Source: CAMAUF01 sp046152925 (GTDB taxonomy: Bacteria; Chloroflexota; Dehalococcoidia; Tepidiformales; Tepidiformaceae). Taken from it: 33,048 nucleotides of DNA. The notes below the pieces were generated by a model. That model did not search any database. It worked only from the letters and a program-made list of their open reading frames with translations, and was not told where the DNA came from. Positions 8,463 to 14,508 of this stretch are shown here, one piece after another. The stretch lies in NCBI GenBank assembly GCA_046152925.1, contig JBJXFX010000037.1:1-33048 (forward strand). The letters are read 5' to 3'. The position numbers were made by a program, and so were the translations under genes. The first letter of the stretch is position 1, and each line of letters starts with the position of its first letter.

Positions 8463-8746
8463 GTGGGATCTGCTCCTGGGGTTGTGGGGCCATGACTGGC
8501 GAGGGCGTAACGCGCGGCTGCCGGCTCCCCTGATCGGTGGAGAAGCGAAGCGAGCGCCTGGAGCTGGCGGCGGACCGCACTCCGTGTGATCCCTGGGATC
8601 GAAGGCTCAAGGAGGGCCTGGATCTCCTCCACGCTGATCGGGGCGGCTTGATCGGCGAGCAGAGCAATGAGGCGGTAGCGCTGAGGCGTCGGCCGGATTC
8701 CGGCAGACCGCAGGCGGGTCAACGCAGCTCTGCACGCGGGGTTCAC
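8459..8746 (-). CDS. Small Fur-like winged-helix protein (DNA-binding domain only)
   Basis: The predicted product is 95 residues. Residues 10-82 align with the N-terminal winged helix of Fur-family regulators: LRSAGIRPTPQRYRLIALL, then ISVEEIQALL, then ITRSAVRRQLQAL, then ARYALAS. Fur proteins normally continue into a metal-binding dimerisation domain with His and Cys clusters, which is absent here. The stop overlaps the ATG of the solute-binding protein (ATGA), arguing for a real, coupled gene. The start is uncertain. GTG at 8746 is chosen because it is 17-18 residues ahead of the TPQR helix, as in Fur; TTG codons slightly upstream are alternatives, and the ribosome site is weak. A palindrome lies just upstream. 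It could be a domain-only regulator or a degraded remnant of a Fur gene. Confidence 0.55.
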   Translation of the reverse strand: MNPACRAALTRLRSAGIRPTPQRYRLIALLADQAAPISVEEIQALLEPSIPGITRSAVRRQLQALASLLHRSGEPAAARYALASHGPTTPGADPT

Positions 8747-8771
8747 GGGCTCGATTGTTGATCCGTCCAAG

Positions 8772-8797
8772 TGCAGTTGCAACTCGTTGCATCTGCA
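8772..8797. promoter_or_regulatory. 26-bp palindromic operator candidate upstream of the Fur-like gene
   Basis: The core TGCAACTCGTTGCA (8778-8791) is two perfect 6-bp arms about a 2-nt centre. The symmetry continues outward to TGCAG and CTGCA, with one mismatched pair. It sits 26 nt upstream of the GTG start. It resembles the Nur box I recall for actinobacterial nickel regulators (TGCAA, about 5 nt, TTGCA), here with a 4-nt spacer. Confidence 0.65.
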
Positions 8798-8846
8798 TCC
8801 GAAGGACGACAGTGCGGATGCAGGGTCACGGATTGCCAGGCAAGAA

Positions 8847-8874
8847 GAAGGCCCGGACAGTTGTCCGAGCCTTC
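8847..8874 (-). terminator. Rho-independent terminator of pnp
   Basis: On the minus strand, arms GAAGGCTCGGACA and TGTCCGGGCCTTC (one non-Watson-Crick pair) with a 2-nt loop are followed by TTCTTG. It lies 27 nt after the pnp stop. Confidence 0.8.
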
Positions 8875-8900
8875 GTGGTGAGTCGATCTTTGAGCGACGT

Positions 8901-11348
8901 CTACTCGTCGTAGCTTCCGCCGCCGCCGAGACCAGGGCGCGGGGGCGGCGGAGGTGTCGGGCGATCGCCGGTGTCCTCGGTGCGGCGCGTCCAGCCACGG
9001 CTTGGAGCGCCGATCGGGCCGCTGCTCCCGCCGCCCTCGCCGCGGTCACGTTGCCCGCGAGGGGCGCCGCCACCAAAGCCGCCGCGGTCGCCACCGCCGC
9101 CACGGCCACCACGGTCGCCGCCGCCGAAGCCGCCACCGCCGCGACCACCACGGTCGCCACCGCCGAAGCCGCCGCCGCGACCACCGCGATCGCCACCGCC
9201 ACGGCCGCCACGGTCACCGCCGCTGCGAGGTCCACGATCGCCGCCGCCACTGCGGAGGCTGCGACCCTCAGGCGGGACGTCCTCGCCGGTGAGTACGGCG
9301 CGACGCGAGAGGTTGACGCGGCCGAGGTTGTCGATCTCGATGACTTTGACGACGACTTCATCGCCGATGTTGACGGCGTCTTCGACGCGCTCGATGTGAT
9401 CTTCGGCGAGTTCCGAGATGTGGACGAGGCCATCCTTGCCGGGCATGATTTCGACGAAGGCGCCGAAGTTCATGAGGCGGACGACCTTGCCTGTGTAGAC
9501 CTCACCGATCTTGATTTCCTTGGTGAGCCCTTCGATCATCTGGATCGCCTTGCGGGCGACAGCTTCGTTCACAGCGCCGACGAAGATCGTGCCGTCTTCC
9601 TGGATGTCGATCGTGGCGCCGCCGGACTCTTCTTGGATCTTCCGGACCATCTTGCCGCCGGGGCCGATGACGGTGCCGATCTGCTCCTGCTTGATGTTCA
9701 CGCGGTACATCTTGGGCGCGAACTCGGAGACCTCAGCGCGGGGCTCTTCGATCACGTCGAGCATCGCGTCAAGGATGAACTCGCGGGCCACGCGGGCCTG
9801 TTCGAGCGCGCGCGTCAGGAGGTCACGCGAGACGCCGGCGATCTTGATGTCCATCTGGAGGGCGGTGATGCCGTCGCGGGTGCCGGCGACCTTGAAGTCC
9901 ATGTCGCCCATGAAGTCTTCTTGGCCGGCGATGTCAGTGAGGACTTCGTACTTCTCGTCGCCCATGATCAGGCCCATCGCGATGCCGGCGACAGGGGCCT
10001 TGATCGGCACACCGGCGTCCATCAGTGCGAGGGTGCTGCCGCAAACGCTCGCCATCGAGGTGGAGCCGTTCGACGACATAATCTCGCTGACGACGCGGAT
10101 CGTGTACGGGAATTCGTCTTCATCCGGGATGACGGGCTCAAGGGCGCGCTCGGCGAGGGCGCCGTGGCCGATTTCGCGGCGGCCGGGCCCGCGCATCGGG
10201 CGGACCTCGCCGACCGAGAACGGCGGGAAGTTGTAGTGATGCAGGTAGCGCTTCGTCTCGCGGGGCGAGAGCGTATCGAGCTTCTGGACCTGGGAGAGGC
10301 CGCCGAGCGTCGCGATCGTAAGCGCCTGCGATTGGCCACGCTGGAAGAGACCCGAACCGTGGGTCCGGGGAAGGACGCCAGCGTGGATCTCGAGCGGCCG
10401 GACCTCCGTGACGGAGCGGCCGTCGGCGCGGACGCCGTCTTCGAGGATGCGCTTGCGCATCGCCTTCTTAATGACCTGGAAGAGGGCTTCACCGATTTCG
10501 GCGTTGGTGTACTTCTCGCCGAAGTGGGCGGCGATCTCCTGGCGGATGGCCTTGTTCGCATCGGAGCGCTCGCTGGCGGCCGTCGCGACCACCTCGTCGA
10601 GGCGGTCCTTGAGGAACTCGCTGACATCGCCAATCGCGGCGGCGTGGTCGGGGGTAGGCTTATAGCCCTTCTTGACCGGCGCCGAGTCGGCTGCCATCTG
10701 CTCTTGGAGGGCGATGATCTGGCGGTTGGCGGCCATCGCGACCTCGATCGCGTCGAGGACCGCGTCCTCTGGGGCTTCCTTGGCGCCCGCCTCGATCATC
10801 ACGACCGCGTCCTTGGTCCCGGCGACGATGATGTCCAGGTCGCCGGCTTCGGACTGCTGGAAGGTGGGGTTGACGACGAACTCGCCGTCGACGCGTGCGA
10901 CGCGCACGCTGCTGACAGGCCCATTGAAGGGGATGTCGCTGATCATCAGGGCGGCGCTGGCGCCGATTGCGATCAGGTTGTCCGGCTGGTGTTCACCGTC
11001 GGCCGAGAGCGTGATCGCGACGACCTGGACTTCTTGGCGGAAGTCCTTGGGGAAGAGCGGCCGAAGGGGCCGGTCGGTAAGGCGCATGGCGAGGATGCCA
11101 TCGTTGCTGGCACGGCCTTCGCGGCGCGGGAAGCTGCCAGGGATCTTGCCGACAGCGTAGAGGCGCTCCTCGTAGTCCACCGTAAGCGGGAAGAAGTCGA
11201 TGCCTTCCCGGGCGTCGGCCATGCAGACGGTGACGAGGACGACGGTATCGCCGAGGCGGACCGTCACGGCTCCGCTGGCTTGCTGGGCGAGGATCCCGTG
11301 CTGGAGCTCCAGCGTCTTCCCGCCAACTTCGATTTCGTAGGTTTTCAT
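8901..11348 (-). CDS. pnp: Polyribonucleotide nucleotidyltransferase (PNPase)
   Basis: The 815-residue enzyme degrades RNA 3' to 5' by phosphorolysis as a trimer. Two RNase PH domains come first (the second holds RTHGSGLFQRGQSQAL and ATLGG). A KH domain follows (GTVIGPGGKMVRKIQEE), then an S1 domain (GEVYTGKVVRLMNFGAFVEI, ending near residue 685). The unusual part is residues about 697-815: a low-complexity tail of repeated RGG, GGG and DRGG units ending in PPPPPPRPG, likely disordered and RNA-binding. The ATG at 11348 matches the start of other PNPases (MKTYEIEVGGK); an extension to 11438 is leader. It lies 135 nt downstream of rpsO, the common bacterial order, with a terminator and a leader hairpin in between. 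Confidence 0.97.
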   Translation of the reverse strand: MKTYEIEVGGKTLELQHGILAQQASGAVTVRLGDTVVLVTVCMADAREGIDFFPLTVDYEERLYAVGKIPGSFPRREGRASNDGILAMRLTDRPLRPLFPKDFRQEVQVVAITLSADGEHQPDNLIAIGASAALMISDIPFNGPVSSVRVARVDGEFVVNPTFQQSEAGDLDIIVAGTKDAVVMIEAGAKEAPEDAVLDAIEVAMAANRQIIALQEQMAADSAPVKKGYKPTPDHAAAIGDVSEFLKDRLDEVVATAASERSDANKAIRQEIAAHFGEKYTNAEIGEALFQVIKKAMRKRILEDGVRADGRSVTEVRPLEIHAGVLPRTHGSGLFQRGQSQALTIATLGGLSQVQKLDTLSPRETKRYLHHYNFPPFSVGEVRPMRGPGRREIGHGALAERALEPVIPDEDEFPYTIRVVSEIMSSNGSTSMASVCGSTLALMDAGVPIKAPVAGIAMGLIMGDEKYEVLTDIAGQEDFMGDMDFKVAGTRDGITALQMDIKIAGVSRDLLTRALEQARVAREFILDAMLDVIEEPRAEVSEFAPKMYRVNIKQEQIGTVIGPGGKMVRKIQEESGGATIDIQEDGTIFVGAVNEAVARKAIQMIEGLTKEIKIGEVYTGKVVRLMNFGAFVEIMPGKDGLVHISELAEDHIERVEDAVNIGDEVVVKVIEIDNLGRVNLSRRAVLTGEDVPPEGRSLRSGGGDRGPRSGGDRGGRGGGDRGGRGGGFGGGDRGGRGGGGFGGGDRGGRGGGGDRGGFGGGAPRGQRDRGEGGGSSGPIGAPSRGWTRRTEDTGDRPTPPPPPRPGLGGGGSYDE
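9008..9262 (-). repeat. Low-complexity repeat coding the Gly/Arg tail of PNPase
   Basis: Imperfect 9-30 nt units of CGG, CCG and CCACGG-like sequence encode GGDRGG, RGGG and GFGGGD repeats. They are in-frame coding repeats, prone to slippage, and they create long false ORFs in other frames. Confidence 0.8.
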
Positions 11349-11394
11349 GGTGCTCGTTCTGTTCGTTCCTTCTCTACTTGCCACACGCGAACAA

Positions 11395-11420
11395 CCCCGC
11401 GACTCCCCGGGTGAGCGGGG
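11395..11420 (-). promoter_or_regulatory. Leader hairpin between rpsO and pnp
   Basis: Minus-strand arms CCCCGC and GCGGGG enclose a 14-nt segment that itself contains CCCGGGG. In many bacteria a hairpin here is cut by RNase III and used for pnp autoregulation. The same role here is inference. Confidence 0.35.
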
Positions 11421-11474
11421 CAGGCGGGCTGATGGCAAAGGGTTCCACGCGAGGGACGGGCTGGGACGAAAAAA

Positions 11475-11498
11475 GGCCCCCGCTTACTTGCGGAGGCC
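11475..11498 (-). terminator. Terminator overlapping the rpsO stop codon
   Basis: On the minus strand, GGCCTCCGC, a 6-nt loop AAGTAA and GCGGGGGCC are followed by TTTTTT (11469-11474). One of nine stem pairs is not Watson-Crick. The rpsO stop TAA is in the loop. Partial read-through would feed pnp. Confidence 0.85.
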
Positions 11499-11750
11499 AA
11501 GGCGCGCGATCAACTCGCGATAGCGGTTCACGTCGCGGCGGTTCAGGTACCGAAGGTGCCGGCGGCGTTGGCCGACCAGCTTCAAAAGACCGCGACGCGT
11601 ATGGAAATCGTGCTTGTGGGCACGCAGGTGCGTCGTGAGGTACTTGATCCGCTCGGTCAGGATGGCCACCTGGACTTCAGTAGACCCGGTGTCGCCTTCG
11701 TGGACCGCATGTGTCCGAACCAGTTCGTCCTTGTGTTCTTTGGTCAGCAA
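11484..11750 (-). CDS. rpsO: Ribosomal protein S15
   Basis: The 88-residue primary 16S rRNA-binding protein of the 30S subunit shows the full S15 signature: LTKEHKDELV, then GSTEVQVAILTERI, then LTTHLRAHKHDFHTRRGLLKLVGQRRRHLRYL. Length is normal. The start appears to be TTG at 11750, giving M-L-T-K-E. The ribosome site is not simple: AAGAAGAAGG lies directly before the TTG, and AAAGGAAG lies further upstream. Use of a weak start in a ribosomal gene may relate to autoregulation, which is known for S15 in other bacteria. The gene overlaps its own terminator at the 3' end and precedes pnp. Confidence 0.95.
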   Translation of the reverse strand: MLTKEHKDELVRTHAVHEGDTGSTEVQVAILTERIKYLTTHLRAHKHDFHTRRGLLKLVGQRRRHLRYLNRRDVNRYRELIARLGLRK

Positions 11751-11793
11751 CCTTCTTCTTGCTTCTTCCTTTGCCTATCGTTTCAACCTGGAG

Positions 11794-11823
11794 AATGTAG
11801 CACAGGCTTGGGGAGGACGGCAA
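11794..11823 (-). promoter_or_regulatory. Candidate sigma70-type promoter for rpsO
   Basis: On the minus strand, TTGCCG (-35) and TACATT (-10) are separated by 18 nt, about 45 nt before the rpsO start. The -35 overlaps the ribosome-site region of the divergent kinase gene. Confidence 0.45.
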
Positions 11824-11824
11824 T

Positions 11825-12346
11825 TTGACAAGCAGACGCCCGGCCCTCGTCCTTCTTTCAGGTCTGCCCGGTTCCGGCAAGACGACCTTCGCGCGGGCGC
11901 TGTGCGCCGCCCAGCCGGGCGCGGTCCACATCGAAAGCGACGCTGTCCGCCGCGAACTCGTCGGGGTCCCACGCTACACGCCGCCGGAGAGCCATCGCGT
12001 GTTTCGCGAGGTGGAGCGCCGTGCCAGGGCGACCCTGGGCCGCGGCGGCGCCGCCGTCGTCGATGCGACCAATCTCACACGCAGCGACCGCCGCCGGTTC
12101 ATCGACCTGGCGCGGTTGGCGGGCGGGCTGCTCGTCTGCATCCGTTTGGCGGCCCCGGAAGCGGTCATCCGCGCCCGTCTTTCCGAGCCGCGGCAGGGGT
12201 ACTCGCAAGCCACGGTCGGCGTGTACGAGCTCATGCGCGACCGGCCGCAGGCGTTCCGGGAGCCGGTGATCGTGGTCGACTCGCGCTTCGACATCGGGCC
12301 TTCGCTTGCCCTCGTGCGTGCGCTTCTCGAAGATCACCAGCGATGA
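11825..12346 (+). CDS. P-loop kinase/ATPase of the AAA_33 (zeta-toxin-like) group
   Basis: The protein has 173 residues. A Walker A motif GLPGSGKT (residues 13-20) is followed by IESDAVRREL, where the Asp fits the acceptor-binding position of small-molecule kinases. VVDATNL (with N and D) is the second strand typical of the polynucleotide-kinase/AAA_33 fold, and QGYSQATVGVYE resembles its lid. It probably transfers a phosphate from ATP to a small molecule or nucleic acid end; the substrate is unknown. The TTG start at 11825 is supported by GGGGAGGA seven bases upstream. It is divergent from rpsO and overlaps the next gene (ATGA). There is no antitoxin-like partner, so a toxin role is not favoured. 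Confidence 0.8.
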   Translation: MTSRRPALVLLSGLPGSGKTTFARALCAAQPGAVHIESDAVRRELVGVPRYTPPESHRVFREVERRARATLGRGGAAVVDATNLTRSDRRRFIDLARLAGGLLVCIRLAAPEAVIRARLSEPRQGYSQATVGVYELMRDRPQAFREPVIVVDSRFDIGPSLALVRALLEDHQR

Positions 12347-12672
12347 ACCCTTCACAGCCTTTCATGCTCCTGCGCGCTCGCCTCAAGCCGGACGCCAAGC
12401 CGGGCTTCGGTGCGTGGTTCCGTACGGTCCACTTGCAGGATGTGCGCCGCATCCCGGGCATTTCAGAGGCCCAAGGCGCCGTGACCCCCGATGGGACGCG
12501 CCTCGGGTTTTACTCGTTTGCAGATGGCGACGCGATGCAGGGCGCGCTCAGTAGTCCTGAAGCGGCTTACGCCCGCGGGACCTGGGAGCAGTGGGCGGCG
12601 GAGCTGGAAGAGCTCGGTTTTGAGATTTGGGCGCCCCTCGGCCCGCTCCCCATGTACCACCCTCCCAATTGA
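12343..12672 (+). CDS. Small unknown protein, possible dimeric alpha/beta-barrel fold
   Basis: The product has 109 residues and no recognised family. FMLLRARLKPDAKPGFGAWFRTVHLQDVRRIPGI, in segments, followed by TRLGFYSF and a helix, reads like the single ferredoxin-like unit of dimeric alpha/beta-barrel (EthD- or NIPSNAP-like) proteins, with a His at the position often seen in that fold. That is only a pattern match. The ATG overlaps the stop of the P-loop kinase (ATGA), so the two are probably co-translated. No signal peptide or membrane segment is seen. Confidence 0.7.
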   Translation: MNPSQPFMLLRARLKPDAKPGFGAWFRTVHLQDVRRIPGISEAQGAVTPDGTRLGFYSFADGDAMQGALSSPEAAYARGTWEQWAAELEELGFEIWAPLGPLPMYHPPN

Positions 12673-12738
12673 GGCAGCGAATGGGTGACAGTCGCGCCGC
12701 AGGCCTCCGGGCGCTATCCGCAAAGTGAGGTGGTTCTG

Positions 12739-12744
12739 TATAGT
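12739..12744 (+). promoter_or_regulatory. Possible -10 element for pepA
   Basis: TATAGT stands out in this GC-rich gap, 90 nt before the pepA ATG. No good -35 is seen, so the call is weak. Confidence 0.3.
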
Positions 12745-12834
12745 TAACGACCGGTAAGGTAAGCGGTGCGTTATCCATCGGGATCCGGTATCGTCCGGCG
12801 CCAGCGGAGAGTCGCACCCGTGAGGTGACAGGGA

Positions 12835-14343
12835 ATGGTCAAAGTTGACGTGAGAGCGGGCGACATCGCAGAGGCCGCGGCCGATGTGCTCGTCGTGAAC
12901 CTGTTTGAAGGCGTGACGACCCCAGGTGGCGCCACCGCCGCCGTCGATGCCGCGCTCGGTGGGATGATCTCCCAGTTAATCGCCCTCGGCGATATCCGCG
13001 GCAAGACCGGAGAGGTCACCGTCCTCCACACGTTCGGCAAGATCCCGGCGCCGCGAGTGGTTGTCGCTGGGCTGGGCAAGGCCGCCGACTTCGATGTCGA
13101 CGCGGTGCGCAACGTCAGCGCCAACGTCCTCCGGGCCGTCCGCAAGCCGGGCGTTGCGAACATCGCGACGATCGTCCACGGCGCCGGCATTGGCGGCCTC
13201 GACCCGGTCGCGTGCGCGCAGGCGCTGGCCGAGGGCGTCGTCATGGGCTCCTATCGCTTTACCCGCCACAAGGCGGCCCCGAAAGACGACGACCGTCCCG
13301 AAATCGCGACGGTCACCGTCGTGGAGCACGACCCCGCGAAGGTGGCGGGGCTGGAAGCCGCGGTGCGCCGCGGGGTCATCGTGGGCGAAGCCACGAACAC
13401 CGCTCGAGACATGGCGAACGAGCCTTCGAACCACCTGACGCCGACGATGCTCGCGGCGCGCGCGCACGCGATCGCCGCTGCGAACGGGCTCGCCATCGAA
13501 GTGTTGGAGCAGGACGCTTGCCGGGCGAAGGGCATGGGGAGTTTCCTCTCGGTCGCAAGCGGCAGCGTCGAGCCACCGAAAATGATCCGGATCAGCTACA
13601 AGGGTCGCGGCGGCGAAGGCTACGACATCGCCCTCGTTGGCAAGGGCATCACGTTCGACACCGGCGGCATCAGCATCAAGCCTGCGGCCAACATGGATGC
13701 GATGAAGGCCGACATGACTGGCGCCGCCTCCGTGATCGCCGCGATTGGTGCGATCGCGCAGCTTGGCGCCAAGGTCGATGTCGTTGCGATCGCGCCGTGC
13801 ACGGAGAACATGCCCGGCGGGAGCGCGACGAAGCCCGGCGACGTGGTCAAGGCGATGAACGGCACGACGATCGAAATCCTCAATACGGACGCCGAAGGCC
13901 GGCTCGTGCTCGCCGACGGCCTCTGCCTCGCGGTCGAGCTCGGCGCGCGGAACCTGCTCGACGTGGCCACGCTCACCGGTGCGGCCACTACCTCGTTCGG
14001 TGACGTGTGCTACGGGATCATGACGAACAACGACGGGCTCGCAACCAAGTTCGAGGCCGCCGCCGCCGCCGCTGGCGAAAAGACCTGGCGTCTCCCGATG
14101 TGGAAAGAGTACGACGAGTACATCAAGAGCGACGTCGCGGACCTCAAGAACGTCGCGACGCGCGGCGCCGGGACGATCGTCGGCGCCAAGTTCCTCGAGC
14201 CGTTCGTCGACAAGCGGCCTTGGATTCACCTCGACATCGCGAACGTCGACATGTCGGACAAGGACAAGGGCTGGATCTCAAAGGGTGCCAGCGGCTATAG
14301 CGTCCGCGCGATGATCAACCTCGCGCTCGCCTTCGCCGATTAA
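12835..14343 (+). CDS. pepA: Leucyl aminopeptidase, M17 family
   Basis: The 502-residue cytosolic metallopeptidase removes N-terminal amino acids using two metal ions. The C-terminal catalytic domain shows GKGITFDTGGISIKP with K270, D275 and K282, then D293 and the signature NTDAEGRL with D352, E354 and R356. The numbering matches what I recall for the E. coli enzyme. The N-terminal domain (residues 1-160) is the usual macro-like fold. Length is normal and all catalytic residues are present. The ATG at 12835 has GAGGTGACAGGG upstream. It stands alone on the plus strand and converges on the gluzincin peptidase gene. It would finish the breakdown of peptides released by the other peptidases in this window. 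Confidence 0.95.
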   Translation: MVKVDVRAGDIAEAAADVLVVNLFEGVTTPGGATAAVDAALGGMISQLIALGDIRGKTGEVTVLHTFGKIPAPRVVVAGLGKAADFDVDAVRNVSANVLRAVRKPGVANIATIVHGAGIGGLDPVACAQALAEGVVMGSYRFTRHKAAPKDDDRPEIATVTVVEHDPAKVAGLEAAVRRGVIVGEATNTARDMANEPSNHLTPTMLAARAHAIAAANGLAIEVLEQDACRAKGMGSFLSVASGSVEPPKMIRISYKGRGGEGYDIALVGKGITFDTGGISIKPAANMDAMKADMTGAASVIAAIGAIAQLGAKVDVVAIAPCTENMPGGSATKPGDVVKAMNGTTIEILNTDAEGRLVLADGLCLAVELGARNLLDVATLTGAATTSFGDVCYGIMTNNDGLATKFEAAAAAAGEKTWRLPMWKEYDEYIKSDVADLKNVATRGAGTIVGAKFLEPFVDKRPWIHLDIANVDMSDKDKGWISKGASGYSVRAMINLALAFAD

Positions 14344-14484
14344 CCGCTCCGCAATGAGTGCAAGCGCTCCGAGGACGCAGTGGCCCAGTGCTGGGCGCCG
14401 TCGGGCGTCGCCCGCGCGGCCAGGGCTTCCCGCGTGATTGCCTTCGTGTACCAGCCGCCAGGCCGCGTCGTGGTCGAAGGTCGA

Positions 14485-14506
14485 GCGGCGCGCCATGGCG
14501 CGCCGC
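14485..14506 (-). terminator. Perfect 22-bp palindrome after the gluzincin gene
   Basis: GCGGCGCGCCA is followed directly by its exact reverse complement, two bases after the gene's stop codon. With no U-run it may work as an mRNA-end hairpin rather than a classical terminator. It may serve both convergent genes. Confidence 0.55.
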
Positions 14507-14508
14507 CG

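Noticed and set aside
9060..9262. Regular GC-rich repeats resembling a repeat array or CRISPR
   Set aside because: They are in frame with pnp and encode RGG/GGG units. There are no constant repeats with unique spacers.
8787..11414. 875-codon plus-strand ORF opposite pnp
   Set aside because: It is the complement of PNPase codons. Its product is low complexity (AAATAATT, DHDD) with no family. GC-rich coding DNA often leaves antisense frames open.
11825..12346. Zeta-toxin of a toxin-antitoxin system
   Set aside because: The Walker A and fold fit, but no antitoxin partner is next to it. The overlapping gene does not resemble an epsilon-type antitoxin.
14344..14484. Gap between the convergent pepA and gluzincin genes, checked for an RNA gene or pepA terminator
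   Set aside because: Short hairpins such as GCCCAGTGCTGGGC are present but without a U-run or any RNA signature.
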